Source: Aggregatimonas sangjinii (GTDB taxonomy: Bacteria > Bacteroidota > Bacteroidia > Flavobacteriales > Flavobacteriaceae). Taken from it: a DNA stretch of 64,000 nucleotides. The DNA lies in the NCBI RefSeq assembly GCF_005943945.1, contig NZ_CP040710.1, positions 62,001-126,000 on the forward strand, in the 5' to 3' direction. The first letter of the stretch is position 1, and every line of letters starts with the position of its first letter. The position numbers and the translations under genes were made by a program. This document shows positions 1-8,997 of the stretch, piece by piece. The notes below the pieces were generated by a model that was not told the origin of the DNA, ran no database searches, and saw only the letters and a list, made by a program, of their open reading frames with translations.

Positions 1-1135
1 ATAAGATCATGCCGATCATAAAAATGGTGTAGGTCCACCGCAAGAGCTTGTACTTTGTATTCAATACCACCCCCAAGAAGTAAAGGTCTTTGGTCAAATT
101 CGAATACAAATAACTTTGATCCTTTATGAGTTCCTGCATGGCCCATTCATAATCCGGTAATTTCATTTTGTGAAAGTTTCCGAAAAATAAGAGATTCACC
201 TTTTTATTCTTTACATCCTCTTTATTGAATTCTCCACTCGTAATATTCGGTCGTGTGGCCAAGACCGACATGATCATCGATGCTACGCTAAAAAGTACAA
301 AGATTCCAGTAGGATAAATTAGATAATCGTTGCTCGGGTTGTCAAGCTTGGGAATAAGGTTGGTAAGCAGGAGAGAAATGATGATGGCATTGACCGACAA
401 TAAGATATTTGCTTTGGTATCGGCAATATCGCTGAGTTTCAAATGATTGCGCATGGTAACGCGGTACATTGTCTGAATGCCTCTTTCCGGACTGTTATTT
501 TTTAACTTGACCTTAAGCGCTTCTTTTCTGAACGTTTTTTGCTGTTTCTTACGGGCTTTGACCAGCTTTTTGAGATTGCTGTCCTTTCCGCTTTGCCAAT
601 TTTCCCTGGCATAATCGGTGTAGAAGCGATGTTCCGTTTGAAACATTTTAATATTCGCTTTACGCCATTGCTTCTGGTTAAATTCTGCTACGCCCAGCAA
701 TGATAGCTCCTCCCTTAGCATTTCGGAGGTCTGCACATAACTGCTTTGTCCCAAGTGGGAGGAGTCGGCATCCCTTATGATTTCTTCCAAAAGATTTTTT
801 GGGGAATGGGTGCGCATGGTGGCCATGATTAGGGAGCAGACCAATTGAACTCCTTCGGTATCATAATTTCGTTCTGTCAAGAATTCCTTGGCAATTGCAC
901 AGCTATTTTTCTCGTGCTCCGCTATCCCTTTCGTATAACCGGTGTCGTGAAGCCAAGCCGCTAGATGTATCGCTTCTCTTTCTTTTGCTTTCAGGTCAAA
1001 GTTATCCAACAATTCTTTAGTACTTTTAACGACCCGTTGTGTATGCCTCAGATTGTGGTACAAAAAATTCTTGTCTAGCTCATTGGTCAAGAGCTCGGTT
1101 ACATATTCTTCGGTCTTGGAAAGTATATCGGACAT
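1..1135 (-). CDS. HD-domain phosphohydrolase fused to Pycsar-effector-like (PycTM/DUF5706) membrane domain, 3' end outside window
   Basis: The frame is open from the ATG at 1133-1135 (protein begins MSDILSKTEE) to the window edge, about 378 codons, so the C-terminus is missing. The N-terminal half has HD-superfamily metal ligands: YHNLRH (H27, H31), WLHDTGY (HD at 63-64) and a later IRDADSSHLG. This suggests hydrolysis of a phosphorylated or cyclic nucleotide. After a basic linker (KKLVKARKKQQK) comes ADTKANILLSVNAIIISLLL, the hallmark of the PycTM effector domain of Pycsar anti-phage systems, followed by a second hydrophobic helix and the start of a third near the edge. In Pycsar the membrane domain acts after binding cyclic CMP or UMP; no cyclase gene is visible here, although one could lie beyond base 1. 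The start codons of this gene and the divergent phosphoesterase gene are only 39 bp apart. The family call is firm; the biological role is inferred. Confidence 0.8.
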   Translation of the reverse strand, partial: MSDILSKTEEYVTELLTNELDKNFLYHNLRHTQRVVKSTKELLDNFDLKAKEREAIHLAAWLHDTGYTKGIAEHEKNSCAIAKEFLTERNYDTEGVQLVCSLIMATMRTHSPKNLLEEIIRDADSSHLGQSSYVQTSEMLREELSLLGVAEFNQKQWRKANIKMFQTEHRFYTDYARENWQSGKDSNLKKLVKARKKQQKTFRKEALKVKLKNNSPERGIQTMYRVTMRNHLKLSDIADTKANILLSVNAIIISLLLTNLIPKLDNPSNDYLIYPTGIFVLFSVASMIMSVLATRPNITSGEFNKEDVKNKKVNLLFFGNFHKMKLPDYEWAMQELIKDQSYLYSNLTKDLYFLGVVLNTKYKLLRWTYTIFMIGMIL

Positions 1136-1174
1136 GGCCTGGTTTTAGAAATTCCAAATTACAAAATATAACTA

Positions 1175-4100
1175 ATGAAGGGTGTCGTTATCACTAAACA
1201 TTTTATACTAATTGTATTGCTCGCACTATTTACGGGCTGTGCCACATACAAAAGCAAGTATCTAGATACCGCCAATGCAGACGATGCCCCTACTACAAAA
1301 GAGGTTTCGCATACGTTTTATCTAGTGGGCGACGCCGGTCTCTCGCCCTTTGGCGGAATGAACAAAGCTTTGACCATTTTCAAGGATCGATTGGACAAGG
1401 CCGATGAGAACAGTACGGCGATTTTCTTGGGAGATAATATCTACCCTGCGGGTATGCCTGATAAAAAAGATTCTACGGCCGCATATGTAAATGCCAAAAA
1501 CGACCTGGATGCCCAACTCAAGACGCTGGAGAACTATAAAGGGAAGCCTTTCTTCATTCCCGGTAATCACGATTGGTACACCGAAGGTCTCGTAGGGTTG
1601 GAACGTGAACAGAAGTACATACAGGAGAAATTGGATAGTAAGGAAGTATTCTTTCCGGAGGATGGCTGTCCTATGAAAACCATCGAGGTCAATGATCAAA
1701 TCATCATCATCGCGTTGGATACGGAATGGTACCTCACGAATTGGAACAAGCGTCCCGATATCAATGACAAATGCGAGATCAAAGACCGTGAAAAACTTTT
1801 TGAGGAAATCGAGAGCGAGATTAAAAAAAATGCCGGCAAAACCATCGTAATGGCATTTCACCACCCGATGTTCAGCTACGGTTCGCATGGGGGTCAATAT
1901 AGTGTGAAACAGCATTTATACCCAAAGAGCAACATTGGCCCGGTGCCTTTTTTGGGCACTTTTGTAAATGTGCTCCGAAGAACCACAGGGGCGTCTATTG
2001 CCGACATCCAAAATAAGCGCTATACCGAACTGAAAAAGCGCTTGGTCACCTTGGCACAATATTCCGATAAGGTCATTTTTGTGTCGGGTCACGAGCACAC
2101 ACTGCAATATATCGTTGAGAACAGCACTCCGCAAATTGTTAGTGGTTCTGGCGCAAAAAAGGGGTGGACACGGCTTTTGAACGGAAGTCAGTTCTCCACT
2201 GGGCATATGGGCTACGCCACCTTGGAAGTTTATACCGACGGCTCATCGCGGGTTCGCTTTTATGGGGTGAATGATGAAAGCGATACTGAGGAGTTTTTAT
2301 TTACTACGAACGTCTTTGCCCCGGATAGGGAAATCAATGAAGAGAAATACGATGAGGTGTTCCCAGCGACCTACAGCGCTTCCATTTATACCGAGGATGA
2401 AATTGATAAAAGTGGATTTTTCAAAGGTCTGTGGGGTGAGCGCTATCGAAAATATTATGCTACCAATGTTACTGCTCCTACCGTAAACTTAGATACGCTC
2501 TTCGGTGGCTTAAAACCAGTACGGAAAGGCGGGGGACACCAATCCAAGTCGTTGCGCTTACGTCACAAAGATGGAAAGGAGTACGTGATGCGGGCCTTAC
2601 GGAAGGTTTCGGAACTCTACTTACAGGCCATGGTCTTTCAAGAGCAATACGTTATCGACGATTTAGAAGATAGCTATTTACAGGAGTTTCTGATGGATTT
2701 TTATACCGGAGCTAATCCGTATGCGCCTTTTACTATTGGCAAACTATCCGACGCCGTTGGTCTTTATCACACCAACCCGACGCTCTATTATGTTCCGAAA
2801 CAACCGGCTCTTGACCAATACAATACCGATTTCGGAAACGAGCTGTATATGATCGAGGAACACGCAGGAGACGACCATGACATTGAAAGTTTTGGTTTTA
2901 GCAGAGAACTAAAGAGTACCGACGATATGTTCGATAATCTTCGCGATGACGAAAAGTATGAAGTGGATTCGGATGCCTATCTGCGCGCCCGTTTGTTCGA
3001 TATGGCCATAGGCGATTGGGATCGTCATGTAGACCAGTGGCGCTGGGCCGAATTCGAAGGCAAAAACAAAAAAGGAAAGAAATCAAAAAAGACCATTTAC
3101 CGTCCGGTTCCCCGGGACAGAGACATGGCATTCTCCAATATGGGAGACGGTTTATTTATGAACATCGCCACACGAATAATCCCTAGCCTGCGGATTATGG
3201 AAGGATACAAGAAAAAAATTAGAAACGTAAAAGGGTTCAATTCCTCCCCTAAAACATATGTTCTCGACGTAGCGCTGTTGAACCAAAAAACAAGGGAAGA
3301 ATGGCTAAAGCAAGCTACTTACATTCAAGAACACCTAACGGCGGAAATAATCGATGACGCTTTCAAACAATTTCCAGAAGAAGTACGGGACGGTACGGTC
3401 GACAACATTAAGGAAATTCTACTCTCGCGGATCGAGCAGCTTCAGGAAACTGCAAATGCATACTTTGAGATAATAAATAAATATGCCGTCGTAACTGGTA
3501 CGGATAAGGACGATTGGTTTGAAATCAATTATAAGGAAGGGCAAGTAAAAATTAAGGGATACCGTATTATCGATGGCGATAAAGAGAAGAAGTTTTACGA
3601 AAATACCTTTCGAAAAAACGTGACCAAAGAAGTTTGGGTATACGGGCTTGACGATGACGATAAGTTCAAGGTCAAGGGTACGAACAATAGCGGTATCAAA
3701 GTGAGATTGATCGGGGGGCAAAACAATGATATTTACGACGTAGGTGCAGGCAAGGGTACGTTCATTTACGATTATAAATCCAAAAAGAACACCTTGAAAG
3801 ACGTGTCGAAGGCCAAGGTGCGACTGACCGATAATTATGAGGTCAATACCTATCGCCCCTTAAAGTTTAGGAGCAGTACCAACCAATTCATCCCGACTAT
3901 CGGATTCAATCCCGATGACGGTATAAAAGTGGGGATCAGCAATATGTATACGTTCAATGGCTTTAGGCAAAACCCTTTTACGCAACAGCACCGTACCGCA
4001 CTCTCCTATTATTTCGCGACCAGTGGTATAGAGTTCGATTATCGCGGAGAATTCGCGAACGTTACCGAGAAGGCCAATCTGGAAATTGCGGCAAGATTCA

Positions 4101-4912
4101 CCAGTCCCAATTTCGCGATAAACTTCTTTGGTTTTGGCAACGAGACCGATAATTTAGACGATGACCTGAGCTTGGATTACAATCGGGTGCGACTGCAGAC
4201 CTTGCGCTTCTCGCCGTCCTTGGTGTGGCGGGGGCAATTGGGGAGTAAATTGAGACTAGGGATCAACTATGAGAACATTCAGGTAGAAGAAACGGAAGAG
4301 CGCTTTATCAATACTTTTTATCTGGCGAATGGGGAAGAGAGTACGCGTAGCTTCACAGGTATAGATGGCCAATACACCTATGAAAATAGCGATAATTCGG
4401 CCTTTCCGACAATAGGAATGGCAACGTCGTTGCAAATAGGGTACAAGACCGGCCTGAGCGGTGGCGGCTCTTTCGGTTATGTGATTCCCACGCTGTCGTT
4501 CGATTACAAACTGAGTGCGAACGGGAAACTGGTATTGGCCACCAAATGGAAAGCCCATTTGAATATCGGGAATGGTTTCGAATTTTATCAAGGCGCAAGT
4601 ATTGGAGGGATAGATGGCCTGCGCGGATTCCGAAACCAACGGTTTACCGGCAAACGCTCATTCTATCAAAATACCGATATCAGACTAAGCCTTGGAAAGG
4701 TAAAAACCGGAATTTTACCCACTGCCATTGGGTTGTACGGGGGATTCGATTATGGTCGCGTATGGGAATCCGAAGACCCCTCCAATATCTGGCATACCTC
4801 TTATGGGGGCGGTTTTTTCTTGAATATGACCGATTTGATATCCGCTCGGGCAGCACTTTTCAATAGTGTAGACGGACTCCGTTTTTCGTTTGGGATAGGA
4901 TTCGGGTTTTAA
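1175..4912 (+). CDS. Lipoprotein: calcineurin-like metallophosphoesterase, kinase-like middle region and Omp85/BamA-like C-terminal barrel
   Basis: 1245 aa. The N-terminus is a lipoprotein signal (LLALFTGC, Cys22). Residues about 45-400 carry all metallophosphoesterase motifs: VGDAG (51-55), GDNIYP (86-91), GNHDW (130-134), FHH (228-230) and GHEH (305-308), so phosphate-ester hydrolysis is expected. Residues about 440-740 hold an unassigned block with kinase-like elements: a beta strand VMRALRK (471-477), GDWDRHVDQW (613-622) resembling the catalytic loop of CotH/HipA/FAM20-type kinases, and PVPRDRDMAF (644-653) resembling a metal-binding aspartate motif. Residues about 895-1245 look like an outer-membrane barrel, with GLRGF (1148-1152) matching the conserved Omp85 loop motif. 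The protein is probably anchored in or spans the outer membrane. Phosphoesterase and barrel are well supported; the kinase-like reading is my inference. It is monocistronic, with a divergent neighbour upstream and a convergent one downstream. Confidence 0.85.
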   Translation: MKGVVITKHFILIVLLALFTGCATYKSKYLDTANADDAPTTKEVSHTFYLVGDAGLSPFGGMNKALTIFKDRLDKADENSTAIFLGDNIYPAGMPDKKDSTAAYVNAKNDLDAQLKTLENYKGKPFFIPGNHDWYTEGLVGLEREQKYIQEKLDSKEVFFPEDGCPMKTIEVNDQIIIIALDTEWYLTNWNKRPDINDKCEIKDREKLFEEIESEIKKNAGKTIVMAFHHPMFSYGSHGGQYSVKQHLYPKSNIGPVPFLGTFVNVLRRTTGASIADIQNKRYTELKKRLVTLAQYSDKVIFVSGHEHTLQYIVENSTPQIVSGSGAKKGWTRLLNGSQFSTGHMGYATLEVYTDGSSRVRFYGVNDESDTEEFLFTTNVFAPDREINEEKYDEVFPATYSASIYTEDEIDKSGFFKGLWGERYRKYYATNVTAPTVNLDTLFGGLKPVRKGGGHQSKSLRLRHKDGKEYVMRALRKVSELYLQAMVFQEQYVIDDLEDSYLQEFLMDFYTGANPYAPFTIGKLSDAVGLYHTNPTLYYVPKQPALDQYNTDFGNELYMIEEHAGDDHDIESFGFSRELKSTDDMFDNLRDDEKYEVDSDAYLRARLFDMAIGDWDRHVDQWRWAEFEGKNKKGKKSKKTIYRPVPRDRDMAFSNMGDGLFMNIATRIIPSLRIMEGYKKKIRNVKGFNSSPKTYVLDVALLNQKTREEWLKQATYIQEHLTAEIIDDAFKQFPEEVRDGTVDNIKEILLSRIEQLQETANAYFEIINKYAVVTGTDKDDWFEINYKEGQVKIKGYRIIDGDKEKKFYENTFRKNVTKEVWVYGLDDDDKFKVKGTNNSGIKVRLIGGQNNDIYDVGAGKGTFIYDYKSKKNTLKDVSKAKVRLTDNYEVNTYRPLKFRSSTNQFIPTIGFNPDDGIKVGISNMYTFNGFRQNPFTQQHRTALSYYFATSGIEFDYRGEFANVTEKANLEIAARFTSPNFAINFFGFGNETDNLDDDLSLDYNRVRLQTLRFSPSLVWRGQLGSKLRLGINYENIQVEETEERFINTFYLANGEESTRSFTGIDGQYTYENSDNSAFPTIGMATSLQIGYKTGLSGGGSFGYVIPTLSFDYKLSANGKLVLATKWKAHLNIGNGFEFYQGASIGGIDGLRGFRNQRFTGKRSFYQNTDIRLSLGKVKTGILPTAIGLYGGFDYGRVWESEDPSNIWHTSYGGGFFLNMTDLISARAALFNSVDGLRFSFGIGFGF

Positions 4913-5014
4913 GCGTGCCGACGATTGCGAAGACTGATAGCTGAAATGTAAGTACTTGACTGTACGAATAGATTAAAAGTTGGGCACTAGCGCCTTTGTT
5001 GATTCTTAACCTGC

Positions 5015-5866
5015 TCAAGGCAGGACTAGGGAATATAGGTTGCCTCCTTCATTACCCCTTTTTTCGTCGGAGAGAAAAAGGGTGTCGTTGTCCGAAAAGC
5101 AGACCGACTCCAGTTGCGTGCGTATCCCCAAATCGAATTCCTCAATGGTGACGCCGGAAAAATCGTTTAATGTAAAGTCCGTCAATCGCCATAATTTCCC
5201 ATATCCTAAAAGCACGATAGTTTTACCATTTGGTGAAATATCCGCCGAGGTAATTCGACAGGTGTTCCAGTCGAGGCAAATGTTGAGCCTACCCACTAAT
5301 TTTGCATCCTGTTTCCCTTTTTTATCTATTACACGGTAAATCGAAGTCTCTCCAGTAAACGGATTACCGTCGTTCTTTGTAAATATATAAAGGTTTTGGC
5401 CGTAGTGAAAAAAGGCCTCGGCATCGAATACCCGGTCTTCTTTTTTGGCTGGGAAATCTTTTTGCTCCGGATACCTGAATTTTATTTTTTTGGCATCTAT
5501 TTTGTCACCAGGTTCCGTCTCCGGATTGGGAAGTTTGTAGATGGTCAGGTTTTTACGGTTGTTATCATTATTTCCAAAATCCCCAATGTACAAATTGCCA
5601 TTTGAATTAGTTGCTAAATCCTCCCAATCCCCGTTTTTGGCATTTTTGACCTCCAGCTTCTGTATGATTTCCCCTTTGTGGTTTACCTTGTAGATATTGT
5701 CGCCGTTACCCTTGTCTTCTATAAGCCACACCGTTGAATCGTTGAACATGGCGATACCCGAGTTTTCATCAAGACTTGAAGGTAAGTCGGCAACGAATTT
5801 CAGCTGCCCATGCCCTGCACAGCCAACGAACCATGCCGAGGCAAGTAAGAGAAGGTATCTATTCAT
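5015..5866 (-). CDS. Predicted lipoprotein with beta-propeller-like repeats, function unknown
   Basis: 283 aa from the ATG at 5866. A GTG fifteen bases upstream is in frame, but the ATG gives a clean lipoprotein signal, MNRYLLLLASAWFVGC. The mature part has strand-turn-strand repeats with phrases such as NSGIAMFNDSTVWLIEDKG, GDWEDLATNSNGNLYIGDFG and RVFDAEAFFHYGQNLYIFTK, which resemble six-bladed propellers of the SdiA-regulated or phytase-like esterase families common in Bacteroidota. No catalytic residues can be assigned. It is convergent with the phosphoesterase gene (102 bp between stops), and a short hairpin (5010-5014 with 5020-5024) overlaps its 3' end. Confidence 0.65.
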   Translation of the reverse strand: MNRYLLLLASAWFVGCAGHGQLKFVADLPSSLDENSGIAMFNDSTVWLIEDKGNGDNIYKVNHKGEIIQKLEVKNAKNGDWEDLATNSNGNLYIGDFGNNDNNRKNLTIYKLPNPETEPGDKIDAKKIKFRYPEQKDFPAKKEDRVFDAEAFFHYGQNLYIFTKNDGNPFTGETSIYRVIDKKGKQDAKLVGRLNICLDWNTCRITSADISPNGKTIVLLGYGKLWRLTDFTLNDFSGVTIEEFDLGIRTQLESVCFSDNDTLFLSDEKRGNEGGNLYSLVLP

Positions 5867-5945
5867 AGGATTTGTTGTCACGAACCTTTAGGCTGGGCAA
5901 TAATCGGCAAAATGAATAGCGGTTCTTCAATTAAAAGGGGATTAG

Positions 5946-7304
5946 TTAGTTGGAAGCGAGGTCCGGATTCGTCTTCATCTGCAGTTTATTCACCACATAA
6001 GTGCCCAAATCGCGACCTTGTGTCACCCCAACCTCTACTGCTGCACGATAGTGAATACCGCCGTACATTCTACTGATGGCGGCCTCATCGGCGGCCTGCT
6101 CAAAAGAATCGAAACTTCTTACGGGTAGTCCGTAGGCCACTTCGGTATCATCGTCAAAGGCAAAATCGGGTCCGAAAATATCGGTCAGAGCCGTTGAGGC
6201 AGCTCCAGAAGCTACACTATGGCCACTGGAATATTCGGGAAAGGGAGGCGTTTGTAAAATCGGGGTCCAATCCTCGTCGATATGTTGGTTGATGAGCGTT
6301 TCCGGGCGAATAAGGTTACTTCTGTATTTTTCATCCCAACAGCTAATAAAGGCATCGGCAATCGCAATAGAGGTCTTGGTATAGGCAAAAAGCGTGGTAT
6401 CGAAATCACTATTTGTTTTCTTCGCAGCGATTTTGGCGATGCCGATCCAGTGTGCACCCGGTGAAATCTTTTTTGTAGCGAACATGAGATGCCCCCTAGT
6501 AACGGAGACATACGGATTACAATCCCAAAATTTGGCAATGGCCACCTCTTCGGAGGAATCCCCTTGAGCGGTAATCTTGTTGCTGATGTCGTATACTTCC
6601 ACCAATTCCTTGTAGAAAGGAGAATTTTTTTCCATTGAAAACGGTGGCGGCGGTACGGGTTTGAACTGCGCCGCGGAATCGATAGCAAAGGGTCTTATTT
6701 TATTCCAGTGCGGTTCAATACCTTCAATGTAGGCAGGTGGTGTGGGCTGCCATCGCGAAGGGTCATCGGTGTCGACCGTAAATTTGGGCATGGTCCTGGT
6801 CTGGGCATAATTGTCCTTTGCCATCCACGCCTTAATGTGTTCGGCGACCTGCATCGCATAATCCTTGGACGCCTCGAACTCCTCAAGGTTCTGGTTTTTC
6901 CATACCCCGTACAGACTATCTTCCAAAACTTCGAATTTGTCTTCCGAGAAAATCAAGGTCTTACTCAAATGCATATGCGCCATGAGCGCCGCAAGTTGCG
7001 AATTCACCTGTTTGGTCGAATCTATAGTGGGAATGGTTTCCAGGTCTGTTACCTGACCCGATAGCGGGCGGTAATCAGGATTGGTTTGTGCCATAATCTC
7101 ATAGGCCGCAATGTTCGGATAGGCAAACACACGGCTGGCGACTGGTGGCGAAAAGATATCATGTATCATGATTTCCGTAACCATGTCTACCGAAGCATGT
7201 AGCTGATCAGGGCTAACCACAATGGGTCCTTTGGCGGTCTTTACATCTTCTTTACAAGATAAAACCGCAAAACACAGGCATAGGATAACTACTAATTTCT
7301 TCAT
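5946..7304 (-). CDS. Vanadium-dependent haloperoxidase / PAP2-family lipoprotein
   Basis: 452 aa with lipobox FAVLSC, so the enzyme is likely exported and lipid-anchored. The C-terminal third carries the vanadate/phosphate-binding signature shared by vanadium haloperoxidases and type 2 acid phosphatases: EKYRSNLIRPET (Lys and Arg ligands), EYSSGHSVASG (H362) and SRMYGGIHYRAAVE (H418, the residue position that binds vanadium axially in characterised haloperoxidases). The length agrees with bacterial vanadium haloperoxidases. Halide preference, or whether it is an acid phosphatase instead, cannot be read from sequence. It is downstream of xylA but separated by a strong terminator and has its own -7-like element, so it is probably its own transcript. 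Confidence 0.88.
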   Translation of the reverse strand: MKKLVVILCLCFAVLSCKEDVKTAKGPIVVSPDQLHASVDMVTEIMIHDIFSPPVASRVFAYPNIAAYEIMAQTNPDYRPLSGQVTDLETIPTIDSTKQVNSQLAALMAHMHLSKTLIFSEDKFEVLEDSLYGVWKNQNLEEFEASKDYAMQVAEHIKAWMAKDNYAQTRTMPKFTVDTDDPSRWQPTPPAYIEGIEPHWNKIRPFAIDSAAQFKPVPPPPFSMEKNSPFYKELVEVYDISNKITAQGDSSEEVAIAKFWDCNPYVSVTRGHLMFATKKISPGAHWIGIAKIAAKKTNSDFDTTLFAYTKTSIAIADAFISCWDEKYRSNLIRPETLINQHIDEDWTPILQTPPFPEYSSGHSVASGAASTALTDIFGPDFAFDDDTEVAYGLPVRSFDSFEQAADEAAISRMYGGIHYRAAVEVGVTQGRDLGTYVVNKLQMKTNPDLASN

Positions 7305-7345
7305 TTGCTTAGAATACTGATTTTCAGTTCATAGAATTCGTGCTG

Positions 7346-7353
7346 CAAAGCTA
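7346..7353 (-). promoter_or_regulatory. Candidate Bacteroidota -7 element for the haloperoxidase gene
   Basis: On the minus strand the sequence reads TAGCTTTG, an exact match to the TAnnTTTG -7 consensus of Bacteroidota sigma-ABfr promoters. It lies 42 bp upstream of the haloperoxidase ATG and beyond the xylA terminator. The -33 region is not a clear TTTG. Confidence 0.45.
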
Positions 7354-7436
7354 CATTATTTTTCCCCTACGAAAAGTTAAGGGATTGATAGTACGAGAGG
7401 TTTCAATGTTAAAATTAGGGGTTCTCATATGGGTTC

Positions 7437-7476
7437 AATAAAAAATGCCTTCAAAAATAGTAATTTGAAGGCATTT
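7437..7476 (-). terminator. Rho-independent terminator after xylA
   Basis: A perfect 13-bp inverted repeat (7443-7455 with 7464-7476, arm AAATGCCTTCAAA) with an 8-nt loop is followed on the minus strand by a run of T residues. It lies 18 bp past the xylA stop and would end xylBA transcription before the haloperoxidase gene. Confidence 0.85.
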
Positions 7477-7493
7477 AAATGGCGTCGTATTCC

Positions 7494-8819
7494 TTAGATA
7501 TACTGGTTCACGATGTTTTCGAACAATTCTTGCTTGCCACTTTGTAGTTCCAATTCGCCATTGTCTTTGGCAATCTCGTATAATGCCTTAAGATCTAGCT
7601 TTCCATCTTCAAAATCCTTGCCTTTTCCGGAGTCAAACGAACTGTAACGTTTGCTGCGAAGGGCATCGTAGGGTGAGGATGAAATGATTTTGTCGGCAAC
7701 CAATAAGGCCCTGGCAAAAGTATCTGCACCTCCTATGTGTGCATGAAAAACATCGTCCATATCCGTAGAATTTCTTCGAATTTTCGCGTCAAAGTTAATG
7801 CCGCCTCCTTGCAATCCGCCTGCTTTTAAGAAAACTAACATGGCTTCGGTAACCTCGCCGATATTGTTAGGGAATTGATCGGTATCCCATCCGTTCTGAT
7901 AATCGCCGCGATTGGCATCTACACTGCCCAACATGCCGTGCGCCGCCGCAACTTCCAACTCGTGCTGCATGGTGTGGCTCGCCAAGGTAGCATGGTTGAC
8001 CTCGATGTTCAATTTGAAATCATCCTGTAATCCGTATTGATGCAGAAAGCCTACAACGGTCGCACAATCGAAATCGTACTGGTGTTTCATAGGTTCCATA
8101 GGTTTGGGCTCGATAAAGAAATTTCCTTTAAAGCCTTGTGCTCTCGCATAATCCCGTGCCATTCCCAGGAATCTTCCCATATGGTCCAATTCGCGCTTCA
8201 TGTCGGTATTCAGAAGCGACATATAGCCTTCTCGACCGCCCCAGAAGACGTAATTTTCGCCATCCAGGGCCATAGTGGCATCCAAGGCCAGTTTTATTTG
8301 TCCGCCTGCACGGGCCAATACATTAAAATCGGGATTGGTCGCTGCACCGTTCATATACCTTGGGTTCGAAAAGCAATTCGCCGTGCCCCATAACAACTTT
8401 ACGCCTGCTTCCGCTTTTTTACTCTTGATATACTCGACTATGGTCGCCAGTCGCTTTTCCGATTCGGTAAAAGTGGCCCCTTCCTGTATGAGATCATAAT
8501 CGTGAAAACAGAAGTAGTCGAATCCCATTTTTGTGATAAACTCGAATGCCGCATCGGCCTTGGCCTTTGCCGCCTCGACGGCGTCGGAGGGTTGGTCCCA
8601 TGGAAAATTTTGCGTTCCGGGCCCGAATGGATCGGCACCTTGGCCGCAGAAGGTATGCCAGTAGGCAATGGCGAATTTGAAATGCTCGCGCATGGTCTTG
8701 CCGGCAACTACTTGTTCCGGATTGTAGTATTTGAACGCTAAGGGATTATCCGATGCTGCCCCTTCAAATTTAATTTCCCCGATTCCTTTAAAGTATTCTT
8801 TGTCTCCTATTACTGCCAT
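7494..8819 (-). CDS. xylA: Xylose isomerase
   Basis: 441 aa, typical class II length. It converts D-xylose to D-xylulose in the cytoplasm. Family motifs are [38 protein letters not shown] and [20 protein letters not shown], which include the metal-binding Glu, His and Asp residues of the TIM barrel, and a C-terminal region containing [15 protein letters not shown]. The start ATG ([10 protein letters not shown]) fits the usual N-terminus. It follows xylB on the same strand after a 178-bp gap that contains a GC-rich palindrome. No xylose transporter or XylR-type regulator is visible beside it. Confidence 0.97.
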   Translation of the reverse strand: MAVIGDKEYFKGIGEIKFEGAASDNPLAFKYYNPEQVVAGKTMREHFKFAIAYWHTFCGQGADPFGPGTQNFPWDQPSDAVEAAKAKADAAFEFITKMGFDYFCFHDYDLIQEGATFTESEKRLATIVEYIKSKKAEAGVKLLWGTANCFSNPRYMNGAATNPDFNVLARAGGQIKLALDATMALDGENYVFWGGREGYMSLLNTDMKRELDHMGRFLGMARDYARAQGFKGNFFIEPKPMEPMKHQYDFDCATVVGFLHQYGLQDDFKLNIEVNHATLASHTMQHELEVAAAHGMLGSVDANRGDYQNGWDTDQFPNNIGEVTEAMLVFLKAGGLQGGGINFDAKIRRNSTDMDDVFHAHIGGADTFARALLVADKIISSSPYDALRSKRYSSFDSGKGKDFEDGKLDLKALYEIAKDNGELELQSGKQELFENIVNQYI

Positions 8820-8971
8820 ATTTTTAGTTTATGAATTTATTAGTTTATTGGTTGTTCTTGTGAGAAGCTTTTTTGCGACGAAGCAATTTATTTAAGTTTG
8901 ATGATGGTTTTTATACTAAATTAAGTCATCGACTAGTTTCAACGGATTCTTTCGTTGTGCCTAATCGCGAA

Positions 8972-8991
8972 CCTGCCTGCCGGCAGGCAGG
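8972..8991. repeat. 20-bp perfect GC-rich palindrome
   Basis: CCTGCCTGCCGGCAGGCAGG is self-complementary over all 20 bases and sits just downstream of the xylB stop, before xylA. It has no following T run on either strand, so it is not a standard terminator. Palindromes of this type recur in many Bacteroidota genomes and, when translated, give peptides containing ACRQAG. The arrangement suggests a dispersed repeat or an mRNA-stabilising stem between the two genes. Confidence 0.6.
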
Positions 8992-8997
8992 GACGAA

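Noticed and set aside
56-1135. Complete Pycsar defence operon
   Set aside because: Only the effector-like protein is visible; no cyclase gene is present on the other side, where the divergent phosphoesterase gene begins.
1322-1915. 197-aa minus-strand open frame within the phosphoesterase gene
   Set aside because: No family motif or signal, and it fully overlaps the well-supported phosphoesterase domain on the other strand.
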